A stretch of 64,000 nt of DNA from Metallyticus violacea (GCA_030762175.1 CM060842.1:68579501-68643500); one strand, 5' to 3'; positions 45,191 to 58,091 are shown, counted from the first letter of the stretch. Numbers and translations: made by a program. The notes: generated by a model not told the origin, from the letters alone.

Positions 45191-48100
45191 TATTGAACAA
45201 TTAAATTAGGCTGCAACATGTGCAATACTTGACTACATTTTTTTTCAAACTGGACAAAAATGAACTTCACTACTCACCGAAAAGCTTTATGTAACTTACA
45301 TATCTTATTATACAGGTTAAGCCAGGACCTCTGCGACAAATTTGGAAGAAGAATAAAGCGATCTGTGTTTTCTGATGCGTCGTTTAGGAAGCCATACATA
45401 ATGGAAAGAAAGGCAGTTGTTAGGATATTTAACGAATAAGATATTGTGTTATTAATTTATTTTGTAAATACATTGGGAGACGTTACAGAAGGTGTTAAAA
45501 GTGCTTACCCTGAAACTGGTCGCATTCATGACACCATCATAGCAGTTTTTGTCGGACTCTGGCAAACATTTCAGGTCTGTGCTAAAAAGGGCGAATATTT
45601 TGCTCTCAATCCGGTTTTGTGTCACTTGGAGTAGTGTGTATACAAGGGCAAGCACAGACATTGACTCTCAATGGACGAATGCATTTTACTGCAAAACATA
45701 GACTACACACAGAGGTACACGGCGAGTACAAGGCAGCATCACGTGTATGTTTAACAAAAAATACGCTTATTGTGAGTCGCTTATCTTTCCGCCGTATTTG
45801 TTGCATAGGTTCTGACTCGCTCTGTAACCTACATTTTGGAGAAACATTATTCACAAAGTACAATATGTCAATTACTTTATTTTATAAAATCTGTTCTAAT
45901 TATGAAGCACACGTTTTATAGTAGTAAAAACAAACTTGTAGATAATATTGTATTTTACCTTTATTTCAAAAAACTTAATTTCAAATGTGGAAAAAGTTAT
46001 ACGTAATATACACGAAAACTTTCCTAAAAATAACTACTAGGTAAGATAATAATTTGCTGCAATTTCGTGTTTAGAATTTAAATAGAGAATACATGTAAAT
46101 CATTTGTTATACATTTCAAATAAATATCATTAGTAAGCTAACTGAAATGAATTAACCTAAAATTCCCTTATTTGTTAAAAGTAAGTTCACTTGAACATAT
46201 GTATCAACGTTTAAATTTAAAAGAAACCTTTATTAATTAACGAGAAACACAAACTACAAACAGTCGTCTTAGCAGTGATAAAACACAAGGTAGATTACTA
46301 AAAGTTTTGTTACTACTCTTGAAGCCAGTTAACCAGGGATTTTCTTGTAGGTTGAAAGTTGAAAGGTGTGCTATCTTGCAGAACCCGGAAGAGGCACCTT
46401 AAATCGGCGTAGAGAAAGTAGAGGCGCATAAATCTGGAAGGAAAAGGGAGTTTGGTATGACTATTACGGGGTTTATTATAGGAAGTTTAATTAACGTGTT
46501 CCTAATCGCAGTCACGAAGGGGCGAAGGGGGAGAGCCAAGGTGCAATGGGGCAGAGGCCGTTGTATCATGGAATTACGAACAAGTTCCTGTCTCTCCACC
46601 CCACCGTCGTAATGTGGCGCCAGGAAGTAGATTAGTTTCATTACACAATGTGCACAACCTGCCCACCTCCTCTCTTTCACTCCTCAGCACACCCCCACAC
46701 GTACGTACCCTATGGTTATGTCTCTTGCTGACAGATGGCAAGGTAGGATTTCTAACTTGTAGTTTACTGCAAGCAGTTGGGCCTCAGGAAATGGATCATC
46801 GCTGATATCTTATCGGTTATGTACTGTACACTACAGGGTGAGGCACAATTCCAGCCTTTAGTTACTTTCCTTATTACAAAATGTGCCCAAGTAAGTAATG
46901 AACAATTTGTCATTTATGTTATTTGGGATGTGATTCAGACGACAGAATAAAATTCTACTTGATAAGTTTTTTTGTAAGATATTACCTAAAGATAAATGCT
47001 GGTTTAATCATTAATTCATTTTGATAGCCGTCTCCCATTATCTAGTTATGGTATTTGGAGTGAGAACTACTTGTCTAGAAATCATCCATTTAATATTAAT
47101 AACTTACAAGGTTTCTATTATATAAGTACTTACCCAAGTGCCCCTTTCATGTTTCAAAAGCATTTACGGAGACTTCTTTTAGATCTTCATCTCTTCTACT
47201 TCTGAATTCTTTTGTATTGCAATGACCAACTCTGGGCTTTAGCAGGTAATATAATCTTTGTCTCAAAAGTGAGCAAGATATGAAGACTCACAGATATAAC
47301 AATGTGAATACCGCGTGGAAGGGGTGTAGATGTCCTTTGAACCCGAAAGACTTCGACAAGGACAATGAAAAAGGTTATGAAGACGTTTGTTTGATCATTC
47401 ATAGATTTGTAGAGAAACGCTTTGGAAAAAAGAGACGTTTGGCAACAGCGCCTTCCACTTGCAACTATTGAAATGACGTTATGTGCAGGTGAGTGTTAAG
47501 AATAGGAGGTTTCCGTTGGAGGGGAAATATATTCGCTGCATGTTGCGCACTAAATGTCGGAAATATGCCACGATTACGTTCGAACAATCGCATTACGAAA
47601 ATAACATTTATATTTTATACTGTTCTTTTGATAATTTGCAGCATAACTTTCCACGTTTAATGAAGTTTCTAAAACAATACATTTCTTTAAACGTTAAATG
47701 AAGGACCGAAAGAAAAGATTGTTTTGTACCTGAACATTTCTTATACATGCTCAAAGTACACAACAAATTAGTACACTGATAGTTGAACGCTCGGCGAAAG
47801 AAAATAAAACATTTATGTTTTATATAACCTTTCAATAAAACTTAAATAAATAAAATGTTTTATTTCTTAATTTACAGAAACACAATAAAAATAAATATTT
47901 GCATTTATTTCAACATTTAGGCAATATTGTCATAATTGCTTATATATGTGCAAATGTACAAATTGTTACAACGGTCAACTACAATGTGTTCTGCTGTTCA
48001 AGTGCCCAGTTTCCACAGCGAGCGCATCCTCTTATACCAAATCGGTTTGCAGTTCTTACAAAGTCAGCTAGTACGTGTCCCTCAATCCCACACTTTTCTC

Positions 48101-48904
48101 TGGTTACAAATTACAATTTACACAAAGCAAATATGTGAAATTTGACGAAACAATCGCTTTAGAAATAAAGTTATAGAACAAAAAAATGCTGATCAGCATG
48201 TCTGTCTATATGTTTTACCGCAATCATTCCGTATTTGACTTATAAGACCATTATATATGCACAAAACCTCCCTTTTTGTTGAAACACTTTTTCAAAGTAA
48301 AAAATATATTATATTTTTTTCATTTGTCTCTATATAAAGAAACATCTTCTTTAGCTGATAACATCCATATCTCCTCCACTTGTATAAAACTTATGTAAAA
48401 CATATTCATGCAGAGTTATCATGCACGCACAGTAAGATCCTTTGATTGGCAGTTAAAACTGCACAAACAATAAGCGAGATGCTAAAACAGTTAGATAACT
48501 TCCGAACATACATGGTGTCATTGTTCGTCCAGATATATTTTTGATTCAGTTCATGTCTATTGGAAACATGATCCGAGAGGTTTTCTGCAATTCCTCCAGT
48601 TTTGTTTTTAAGAAATTCAGCAATAAATGTTTATTGTATTATATGAATACACAACAGTATTAAAGCATTTTTGAACTTTAGGTGAAATGGAATGTACTTA
48701 TCAGCATCCTCATGTTTTCTACTTAAGCACATCTCTCTAGCTTCCATAGAGTGCTTTTAGCTGTACTTTAATCCCAGTTCAACAGAAGTAGTTTATTCCC
48801 CTGTAAGAGTTATTAATTGCTATGTGACAAGTTCGGATTACAAGCACGACAGTGAGGATTTGGAAAATTGTTAATCGGAGGCGCTGCAGTTCCTGTAGCT
48901 TTTA
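45191..48904. other. Long stretch without a recognised gene
   Basis: Positions 45300-45930 and 46350-46830 are less AT-rich and hold overlapping open frames on both strands (up to 100 codons, e.g. 45619-45921 plus and 45606-45863 minus). None shows a motif I can identify, and none has a second copy in the window. AGGGTGAGGCACAATTCCAG at 46835-46854 resembles a mariner-type terminus (AGGGTGxxxCA), but no partner end was found. The rest is AT-rich. Confidence 0.4.
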
Positions 48905-49432
48905 AGCCTAGAAGACTCGTCCTCTCCTTATGCTATGAAGGAAATAGAGAGGTCTGCGGTGACATGTGAAGTATACCAACACCACCATCACATTTCTCCC
49001 CATTTTCCCCTTCGGGCCCATATTGCCCGAATATTAAAGCAGGACTGAAAGAGCTTCCGAAACGTGGCAGGGTTTTTGACATAAGGTACAAATTTTCAAG
49101 TTCAGGAAGACGTTCAGCAAGGGCTAAAGACCTTAGTGAGAAGGAATGCGAAGAACCCACAGACAATCGCACAATCGCATGGACGACAGCTGAGGGGGCC
49201 GATTAGTGTTTGAGGTAAATAAAGAGAGTGATGGAGATGAAATAGAAAGAAAGGAGGTGCATGAGGAATGTTGGAGAGTTGAAACTGGGAATGCAAAGAG
49301 AAACCCAAGAGGGAAAAGAGTAACCCCCCAAAAATAAGAAAAAACCCACGTTCACAAATATGCCATTGGGATAAAACCCGAATGCTCTATCTGGCAATTC
49401 AGTGCTTTAGTCAGCTGAGCTATCGCAACAAG
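48905..49432 (-). mobile_element. SINE-F: tRNA-like head with long body, tentative
   Basis: On the minus strand from 49432: GTTGCGATAGCTCAGCTGAC (A box), AAAGCACTGAATTGCCAGA, and the B-like GGGTTTTATCCC near 49370, i.e. a tRNA-like head of about 70 bp without a pairing acceptor stem. A pyrimidine-rich body of GC-richer sequence runs to about 48905. The head is convincing; how far the element extends is uncertain. Three overlapping minus-strand open frames here (48933-49397) have no known motif and are best read as composition. Confidence 0.5.
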
Positions 49433-49880
49433 ACGATAGCTTCATTTTGGCAACACTGCACAAATGAGTTACTATAGTTACTTTTGCATTATCTCGGAAT
49501 AGGATAAAATCTCGAAATATGACTTTTGAGTAGTTGTTCTCCATCATTCCTTCAAATTCCTCTTCAGCTATACTTAGCACTTGACAACGCCCTGATCAAA
49601 TATATTCATCCTTGAATTCATATCTTTGAAATTTGTCATAGCTTTCAGATGAAGTTCAGCATTAGTGATCTTTTTTTTTTTTCCTTTGGAATACATTTAA
49701 TCATAATTAGGGGTCTATGGACGTTTGGATTTAACTAGTGGTTTAAGTTCTTAGAGAAAAGCCTAATATTCAAAAATGTACTTTATGTGAGAGCAAATCG
49801 AGACATTACTAAGGGAATTCTGTATTACTTTTGAAGCACTTAATCATGCTATTTTTTGTTTAGTATGAAAAAAATATTGA
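49433..49880. other. Intergenic, no gene seen
   Basis: AT-rich; no feature recognised apart from a T run at 49671-49682. Confidence 0.4.
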
Positions 49881-49882
49881 TA

Positions 49883-50421
49883 CCCGAGGGTGCCAAAAAT
49901 GTATACACATTTTCATAGTAGATATCTATTGAATATATTTCAAAATGGGAGCGAAAAGCAACAGTAAGGTGTAGTGATGTTCAGTAAACACATATGACTT
50001 ACATTACATTATGCTAGTGTTGCTATAAAATGGAGTCAAGATTATTGTTTGAACAGCGGAAAGCAATTTTGAAGTGGTATTGGAAAACGCAGAATGTTGA
50101 AGTTCAAAGGCAATAGGATGAAGAGGTTTCCACCGCGTTCTCTGGATCTAGCTCCGTGGGCTTCTACCTATGGGGAACTCTTAAGGACATTGTATATCGT
50201 AGAAAACCAGCTACACTGGCAGCACTTCGGGAAGAAATTGAAACGGCATGTGCTGCAATCGTTGAGGACACTTTCGCAAACGTTGCTCAATCAGTAGTTC
50301 AACGTACTCAGAAGTATATTGACGCCGATGGTGAGCATTTTGAGCAACTGTTGTAACTGTAAAAGTCTAAGTCAGTTTTTTCTTTGCTTGAGGTGTGAGT
50401 ACATTTTTTGTACCCTCTGCA
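49883..50421 (+). mobile_element. mariner deletion derivative with both TIRs
   Basis: Left end CCCGAGGGTGCCAAAAATGT and right end (minus strand) TGCAGAGGGTACAAAAAATG form an imperfect inverted repeat of about 27 bp. TA flanks both sides (49881-49882 and 50422-50423). Inside, MESRLLFEQRKAILKWYWKT then QNVEVQRQ (50031-50113) is the N-terminus. A large deletion follows. Then the third catalytic block and C-terminus: PPRSLDLAP, FYLWGTLKDIVYRRKPATL and AALREEIETACAAIVEDTFA, ending EHFEQLL stop at 50356. The central catalytic region is gone. Confidence 0.88.
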
Positions 50422-50748
50422 TATAGTAACATAGGAACTTTGTTGCAAACAAATGCTACATTGTGGAGCTTTAAAGAAAGCATATAACTGATAAATGCTT
50501 AATTTATAAAAAATAAAAGAAAATGTGCCTAAGAAGAAAGAAATTTTGAGCAACTGTTGTAACTGTAAAAGTCTAAGTCAGTTTTTTCTTTGCTTGAGGT
50601 GTGAGTACATTTTTTGTACCCTCTGCATATAGTAACATAGGAACTTTGTTGCAAACAAATGGTACATTGTGGAGCTTTAAAGAAAGCATATAACTGATAA
50701 ATGCTTAATTTATAAAAAATAAAAGAAAATGTGCCTAAGAAGAAAGAA
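50337..50748. repeat. 206-bp tandem duplication, two near-identical copies
   Basis: Copies at 50337-50542 and 50543-50748 are head to tail and I find a single difference (ATGCTACATTG versus ATGGTACATTG). The unit begins inside the last codons of the mariner derivative, includes its right inverted repeat, and extends about 120 bp into flanking DNA. The duplication therefore happened after the element had inserted. Confidence 0.93.
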
Positions 50749-50994
50749 ACTGGGGGCAGTGCATTAATGCTTGCATAAATATTGGGTTGCGAAATTTAAC
50801 GGAGAAAGAACAAAATTATTTAAAGTTGAACAACAGATTGGAATATTTGTCTCCGTGAACATATCACAAGACAATAACACTATTTTTCAGAGCTGAATAA
50901 TTGCGTTTAAATGTGCCCTATGAACCTACATACATCAGAACTTGGATATGATAAACTTATATGCTAGATGGGCCCCTAAACGTCATAATGAATG
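50749..50994. other. Intergenic, no gene seen
   Basis: No feature recognised; ends at the left target duplication of a SINE-B tail. Confidence 0.4.
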
Positions 50995-51032
50995 GATTAA
51001 CGCCCGTTTTTACTACTGATGCACCACAGACC
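50995..51032 (-). mobile_element. SINE-B tail micro-insertion
   Basis: About 38 bp matching the extreme 3' part of SINE-B on the minus strand (TTAACGCCCGTTTTTACTAC then GATGCACCACAGAC). The short repeat TGAATG lies on both sides (50989-50994 and 51033-51038). There is no T run at the left, and the duplication is short, so this case is weaker than those at 11763 and 14446. Confidence 0.6.
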
Positions 51033-51599
51033 TGAATGATTCAGGGCCTTAATTTCCAAGTTGCACTGCCACCATTTTGAAGACCGTTGTATTGATTGAA
51101 ACCTACTGGAACCATGGACGTTCATTATGTTTCAAAAAGGAGGTTGGTCATCTCAACGGGCCACATTTTACAAATTAAAAAATAAAACGGAAACAAAAGT
51201 ATTCCTCATTATCAACAGAGTTCTGTAGACAATAAATTGGAAAAACATGTACAGACTTTTTCAAAGCTTTAATAGTCTAACAAGTGCTGTATACGATTGT
51301 TTTAAAACCTATTAATCAAGATACAACACCCCCTCGTTAATGTCACTTTAAGCTTTAGCCTTGTAAGTGCACTGTATGGAAACCCCCCAGAATATGGTTA
51401 TGGGAAAGTATGACGACTTTAAATATGGGACAACAGAGGTTTACAATTCCAACAAAATTTATTAAACAGTAAATTTATTTGCTATGTATAGTATACATAC
51501 CAAATAAATTTTGTTTTTGAGAGTAGCAATCAAATTATTAGCCCCCAAAATCAATAAATTTAATAATAGATTCGATGCAGCATTTCATGGGCAAAAGAG

Positions 51600-51919
51600 A
51601 TTAATAAAATCTTCCTTTTAAGCAACACATAAAAGTGTGAATACTGTACAAAATGGCAAGAACAGAGTCCTCGTTTGGACGCCGAATTAAATTCAAGTTC
51701 ATAGATTGCTCATGCAAGTTTAACTACAATAATCACACATTTTCGTTATAGATTATGTTGGAAATGGTATCTTTGCATTCACAGCACACCGAACACCAAC
51801 TTTTTTGGTCATACAATGGCATTTCGTGTACAAGATCGGGGTGCTTTTTTCTGCACTCCAATATCTACTATTTTGTGTTGCTACATGGCCATGTAAATAA
51901 AATCGTGCTTAATTCTTAA

Positions 51920-51968
<49 letters not shown>

Positions 51969-52335
51969 TCAAGAGTCAACAGAGAAAACATGAACACCAA
52001 CACCCAATTGCAGAAATTAACATTATTGTGATCTACAATTATCTTATATGGTTTTAATTTTAAAAGTTTAGTGGCATTCCAAACTGAAATTACCGAAATT
52101 CCTGATTCCTGTGCAAGCTTTTCTCAGAGATTTTTTGAACTTCGTTCTAACTTTCCTCCATTGTCATTGAGTTTTTCCTCTGTAAGAACATGGTGTTTTA
52201 CTTTCTTTTTTTTTTTTTTTACAAGAACAGGTCCCATTTCCCTAAGTCTATTCACAAGATTAAGAACCGTTTCTCTGTGAGGCGAACAAAAGGAATATCT
52301 CTAAAAATCGGCGTCTCAACAAGAGTTTGTATGTA
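51600..52335 (-). pseudogene. mariner/IS630-like transposase relic
   Basis: Minus strand. The N-terminal part near 52335-52040 reads FVRLTEKRFL or RETVLNLVNRLREMGPVL, KKKRK, EEKLN then KSLHRNQ, and SLECH-TFKIKTI, matching the RETVLxLVNxFRETGSVxxKK...KSLRRLAQETGIS...ATKLLKLxPYK N-terminus of arthropod transposases across frames. PYKIIVDHNN follows. An (ATT)n array (51918-51968) replaces the first catalytic block. NSRYWSAEKS and MTKKVGVRCAVNAKI (QKVGVWCAVSA) lie near 51870-51760. The second and third catalytic blocks were not recovered. Dead. Confidence 0.72.
51918..51968. repeat. (AAT)n microsatellite
   Basis: About 16 AAT units inside the transposase relic. Confidence 0.97.
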
Positions 52336-52381
52336 GACTTCATTCACAGGAATTTCTGCAAAAAAATTATGGGACTACCAA

Positions 52382-53300
52382 AAAAGCTCACCAAATGGGG
52401 TTTCACAAGCTGACTTAGATAGAATTGGAAGCAAAGGAAAAATAACGAGAAGAACTCTGAAATATTGTTTTAGGATTAAGAATTTAGAACAGAATTGTCT
52501 TTGGAAACACTGGCTACTGACGCAAGAGAAACTGAGAGGAGGAAATACTTGGGCTAGTAGAATCAATGAGATTATGGAAAAAATTAACTTGGGTATTCTG
52601 TGGCATGATAGAGATAGTAAAGAAAGAGGAGATAAATTAAATAAAGAATTGATGATGTGGAAAGACGAGAGATATTAGGTAGTTTTAGTAGTAAAAAGGT
52701 CATTGAAGGGTTTATAGGCGGTTGAAGGAAATGTGAGGTAGAGAGAATTATATGGATGAAGATGAGGTGGAAGAGGGAACGAATAGCATAGGCCCGGACA
52801 GGGGTAGTGAATCTGAAAGGAATAAGAGGGATAGAGGAATGTCCGATATATGGAATGCAAGATAGTTACTGGCATGCAATTGTGGAATGTAGAAAAACTA
52901 AAGAAATGAGAGCAAAACTGAGGATTGAGAAATGGGATAACTTACCAATAGAGACAAGGGGAAACAAGTTGAGGAATATAAAAACAAGGCAGAAAATCTT
53001 AGAGTTTAGGAATTATTTAGGTAAGGTTAAAAGAAAATAGTTGAAGAAAATAAGTAAGAAATGAGGAACCAAATCGGGCAGAAACAAAATTTAAGTTGGT
53101 TTTTGATTGAATTAATTTTGTAGGTCTAAGTTGCCTGATAGGTGAGTAACCGCAAGGTTGAAACTATTCGAGCCACTTGGTTACACAGAAACTCGGGAAG
53201 ATTTACTAGAATGACTATGGTTGTATTTTCTTGTATGACGAGTGATTGTAAAAAAGAGGACTGTAGAAGCTCGTTGTATTATTGAGTGGAAATCAATTCA
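52382..53300 (+). mobile_element. LINE-B 3' end, relatively well preserved
   Basis: C-terminal polymerase region of a non-LTR retrotransposon. One frame is open for about 92 codons (52402-52677): SQADLDRIGSKGKITRRTLK, then RIKNLEQNCLWKHWLLTQEK and RINEIMEKINLGILWHD, a typical post-RT segment. After a frame change, NLKGIRGIEECPIYGMQDSY then WHAIVECRKTKEMRAKLRIE runs to a stop at 53040. The knuckle keeps C-x2-(Y)-x7-H-x4-C, with its second Cys changed to Tyr. The 3' untranslated part ends near 53300 in a CAATTCAATACAA run. The 5' end lies against the mariner relic. Confidence 0.78.
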
Positions 53301-54800
53301 ATTCAATACAAGAATTTGTTGTCGCATAGGAGTGATACGTAAAGATTCTGTTTGCTAAAGTACTTTTTTGGCATTTAACACCACTAACACACTATAATAC
53401 AAACACGTGGCCTCACAACGTTTCAACCTCTGTACGGAACAAAGACTTCGGGTCAGCTGATTAGCCGGCACACGAAGAAGAGGGAAAGGGGAAAAGAACT
53501 AGTTAAAAACAGCGCAGCTCAAGGCAGCCAAATCTCCGTTAAGCCGGCCAGGCGTCCAAACAAAGGCTCTGTAGATTTTTCATTGACTTGCAAATCTAAG
53601 TTTCCTACTCATTTAGAGCATTACCAAAGGTACGTCAACAGTCACATACATTTTACTATATTTCAATAAAACTTTTAATATGTACGATAACTAGGTTACA
53701 GGGATTACCTTCCGGAAAAGCCCCCGGACCTAGCAATTTCAATACGAAGGTCAAGAAAAACATAACTCACGCTAAACGGGAGACGGTTCTCTGTGTGGAA
53801 GAAAGGCAAGAGCTTACCTGCTGTCAGAATGATTACATCATAGCATGGTACAACTTTCAATAAACGAGAAATTAATCATTTGCAGGCGAACCATGCTGAC
53901 GTGGCCAGGTGAACAGGTTAAGAAAGATAGAAGAAAAGATATTAAGCAAGAATGAAAGAAAATCTTGTTTTGGTATAAAGTAATTTTATAGTGTTACACT
54001 GAAATCTTATCTTCTATACATTGTTTACTGGTTTTTATTTTATTATTGAAAAGAACATTTTGCTTCCATATAAGTTTTGCATGTATTATATTATAACAAT
54101 TCACTACAGCATAATAAAAATTTATTTTCATTTTATCGAATCGGACAAGAAAGTAGTTCAGTTAAATACGTGAGGTCATTGGCTTTGCATTGGTGGACAT
54201 TTATGCTCCTATGGAGAATATTTACTTGCGGTGCTGCGGTGATAATAAAAAGAGAAGTTGTAGTTGTCAAGCCCTTAGTGTACAGTGTGGATGTTTTGCA
54301 CAGGACAATGTTACGGAGCTAAGGTACAAGCTGTGACAGTATCACTTTGGGTATACACAGGCTGGTGGTATTGTTTTGTTCCCCACACATGATGTGTAGC
54401 TTGTCTTGCTTAATTATAGCCGCTCCTGTACCGCGTTAAACCAATCCTGTACCTTTTTTCTGTTTGTGGACTGCATGCCCTGTGCTGTCGAAGCTGCGGT
54501 TTTTCTATACCCCACGCATCCAGACAGAATATGGGCGCGCTCGTACTGAGAAGTATGCCTGTTGCCTGAATTTTCTTTTTTCTTCTCATAACTTCACCTT
54601 TTTCTATTACATTTATTTCTTGTCGTCTGTTTTCATTGCCTACACCATGCGCTCTCAGTCTTTCCGCTCATTTTCTGCAAGCTTTTCCGAAAATATTTGT
54701 TTGTAATTTTGTTTTAATTCTAAAGACGTTTATAATTATTTTTACTGTAAAACTACATTTATATTGACTCTACTTTAATCATATATTTTTTGTCAATTTA
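53301..54800. other. No gene recognised
   Basis: Positions 53340-53900 and 54150-54670 are less AT-rich, but their open frames (54077-54322, 54464-54706) match nothing I can name. No repeat copy in the window. Confidence 0.4.
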
Positions 54801-55120
54801 CAGGGTGAGTCATAAAATCGCTGACCTTTTAAGCGGCACTTGCTATAAGCGAGAGCGCCGCTAGTGACCGAATACGGTCACTATTCATTAGCCGCAATAC
54901 TCTGAACATTTTTCCTTTATAAAGCACGAGGTCAACTAAGAGTTACTACGTGTTCTGGCTCGCATCCCAGATACATCAGTAGATACACCAGAGAGTGTAC
55001 AATGCTACGATCAAATCTATTCAGCTCTAGTGTGAAACGTGGGGATGGAGAAAATTGAACATGTAAATAAAATTCAAGCGGAACTTCAAACTGTGGAGTT
55101 ATGACGGAGGTGGTTTGCTA
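54801..55120 (+). mobile_element. Possible mariner-like remnant
   Basis: Begins CAGGGTGAGTCATAAAATCG after TA, like many insect mariner/IS630 ends. About 180 bp later ARIPDTSVDTPESVQCYDQI then VGMEKIEHV faintly resembles the transposase C-terminus (VWxEIxYRxDVCRVTxGAHIEHL). No second end was found and similarity is weak. Confidence 0.3.
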
Positions 55121-55144
55121 TAAAGATACAATTAACAGTAAAAT

Positions 55145-55960
55145 AAGGAGGTGAAATACTGGCTCAGGCTAATGCAGGGAGATCAGTCCACACTTTGTGA
55201 TAAATGCTGTAGACAAAAGATGCAAAAATATAACACCAACTTTTGGGCTGCAAACATGGAAAGAGGACACAGATGCATTGACCTGAGTTTAGTGTGGCAA
55301 CGAGGAATGAAAATAATAAAAATGTATGGAAGAAGGTTAAAACAAGGCTAGAGAATATCCGCAGGCAGGAAATCGAGACAGAATGTAACACGAAAGTCTT
55401 CCCGAGTCTGTCGAATGAAATTAAATGAACCTGAGATAAAGAGGTGTCTATGCTTGTTCTAGGGAGAAAGACGAGATTAGCAATTGCCTGGATTATACTT
55501 AGGGATTAGAAGATTAAAAAACGGATAATTCTGGTAGGAGAATCTGCTCATTTTGTGGAGGGGAGGAGGAATGAGTGCACATTCTGGCCGAATGTACCCA
55601 CTGGGAAAACCTGGGAAAAACGCTGTTCCCAAGGTACATTTCTTAAGGCAATTAGAGGCCTATTGGCATGCTGGGACCTGTTTGCGAACCACACTAATTG
55701 GTTGAATATGGTCATTTTCCTAGCCAAAGTGCGCGAAACTAGAAGCAACTTATTTTCTGGTTAGAACGCAATAACTAGTGGAATTGTAAATTATTTGTAA
55801 TAAGTCTCAATTCACACATTTGTAAATACCGTTCTTCATATTTTATTTTTAAAAATATTTGTTTATTAGTATTTTTATTATTATTGTTCCTGCCTCATAT
55901 TGTGCATCATATATAAGCAAGTCGGTATACGACCTATGAATAAAATATATTGTTAATGTA
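55145..55960 (+). mobile_element. LINE-A 3' end, copy 2 (longer)
   Basis: Aligns with 10160-10655 and extends further upstream. Frames in order: VKYWLRLMQGDQSTLCDKCC, NTNFWAANMERGHRCIDLSL, NVWKKVKTRLENIRRQEIET and LSNEIK, then the zinc knuckle near 55535-55600 reading CSFC, GGEEE, stop, VHILAEC. The stop is TGA where copy 1 has TGG, so it is a point mutation. THWENLGKTLFP and the 3' tail follow, the latter ending near a TGAATAAAATAT signal at 55940. Stops and shifts elsewhere; dead. Comparing the two copies gives most of the family's C-terminal sequence. Confidence 0.78.
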
Positions 55961-58070
55961 TATGTAGAATTTTATAACAATACACCTACCACCCCACCCC
56001 CACTACTTCCAACACATCTGCTATAAACATTGGTAAGTGGGTTTTGCATGCATATTAAACATAATTTTGAATATAAAAGGAAGGAAAGGACAAGAATTTA
56101 AATCTGATAATTATGACTTTGTCCACGTGATTACGGTTTGCTATGATCAGATTTTACGTTCATGTAACGCGCACTGAACATAAGGTAGTTTAAAACAGAA
56201 AACTCCTTCATCCATTTGCAAATTAGGAAACAACATTAACGCTCGTAATTCCAGGATTAAGTTGTTGGAGCAGAGATTTATTGAAAGGGTGCTACTCAAC
56301 GGAGATTACAGGACATGTAGGGGTATCGGTGGAGGTAGGGCAGCTTTATCCTCCTGCATCACAGGCGACTGCACTGAATTAACTGGAATTTAAATGTGGT
56401 AATTACGGGAAACACGGTGAAGATTTGATTATAGAGCGGTACCAATCTCGTTACCGTGACGATATCACACGGGACTGAAAGAGAAACTACAACTGCGCCT
56501 TTGCGTTAAAACAGTAATTTCTGCATTTTTATAGTGGTGCACAGAAATTTATACAAGTTATCTGCTATCTGTAGAATATTAAAGACTTGGAGCAATTACT
56601 TACGACAATCTCGCCGCGATTTCCTGTGTACGTTGTGCTAATGTAACCATGTTATTATCCCGGAGACAGGGCTTAAATTAGAAAACAACAGAATAATTAA
56701 GCAAACAATAAATAAACAACATTTTCTCATATAACAGCCATTGATTGCATTTTATTTTCATACTTGTAAATACCAAACGCTTTATAGTTTAATATTCCTA
56801 GCAGAGCTGTGTTATTGCTAAAACTCTGTGTAAAGTGACACGACAAAAATGGCGTGCATAAATAATTCATAGACTTTACTGGTGGCGATCAGAACTGAAG
56901 TATTTAGACATTAGCAATCTACTTTGCTCTGAGATAGCGCATTGCTAAAATAGTTTGCTTTTAACTAGGTAAATGCGTACCAATTATTTCTACATATATT
57001 ATATCTAACTATTAAAATTGCTGTTGCATGTTGAGTACAAAAACGGATATCCTGCTTTAATGTTACATACCAAAACTGAATAAATCTATGATTTAATAAG
57101 AGAGCGTTTTTTTCCCTTTCTTTTTCAAACATTTGATAAATTAAGAGATACATTAGAAAAATTTTAGACTACATGTAAAATACATTTTATAATGATATCA
57201 TATGTAAAAATTAACGTGTTAAATTTACGTGCCTCAAACAAATGACCTACCAAATAATAAATGAATTAAATGTAATTGTTGTGTAATTTACTTAACAATT
57301 TTAAAAATAAAATTCAAAATTCTGACAGTAATGATGTGGTTATTGTTCCATAACTGCAAAGTTTCATATTTGCACATATGCGTGCGATACGTTTAGTAAA
57401 TTTTAATAAATAACTTTGAGAAAGTCACTCTATATTACTATCCGATTAAAGAAAGAGAATAAAGCGAACCATAAAAAATTATCTGCTTGTTGATGGTAAC
57501 CTTAATTTAATAAATGCCTCATAGTATCAACATTTTATGGTTATAACCATCTAAATGTGTCAAAATGTCACAGATCTTGTGAATAAATTGTAATTAGTGT
57601 GCTGAAGATTGACAAACAAAGAATCTCTAAAGAAAATTTAAAATTTGATAAATGACAATTTAATCTAGGATCTGTTAATGACCAGCTACGTCCTGCAATT
57701 AATTGAACAGAGCCAAATTTGAATGAGAATATTCCATGTGTCTGCCCCATATATTTCAAAACATTTTTGCTCGCTTGAAGGTAAAGGTATATCCAGCCAG
57801 TGCTGTGAAATAAAATATGAATCCCCTCTACCTGCAGCTGTATTTTGCATGAAAAGAAAAATAGCAGCTGTCACAGTAAGCAAGAGGTAGCTGCAACGAA
57901 TCTGTGACCTGAATAATCACCAACGTTTTGAATGTGAAAGCAAAGGTGCCCTCAACGTGAGTCAAAATCTGACCATTTTTAGATTTCCGGCAAATGCGGA
58001 AATTGCAATGACCAATATTGACAGACTCACCAGAGGACCGTACCACCGGAAGCGAACTCTTTAAGTCAGT
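55961..58070. other. Intergenic, no gene seen
   Basis: Mostly AT-rich. Positions 56200-56660 and 57660-58060 are mixed, with short open frames on the minus strand (57568-58046) that carry no recognisable motif. Confidence 0.4.
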
Positions 58071-58091
58071 TACTCTACTCTACTCTACTCT
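58071..58091. repeat. (TACTC)4 microsatellite
   Basis: Four TACTC units directly before a B-box-like sequence. Confidence 0.9.

Noticed and set aside
45606..45921. Overlapping open frames of 85-100 codons on opposite strands as a gene
   Set aside because: No motif, no start context, and both strands are open equally, which fits low stop density in a GC-richer patch.
46835..46860. mariner-type terminus AGGGTGAGGCACAATTCCAG
   Set aside because: Only one end was found and there is no transposase remnant within 2 kb, so it is mentioned but not called.
49361..49432. Functional tRNA gene on the minus strand
   Set aside because: The acceptor stem does not pair and the D-arm/T-arm are only box-like; better read as a SINE head.
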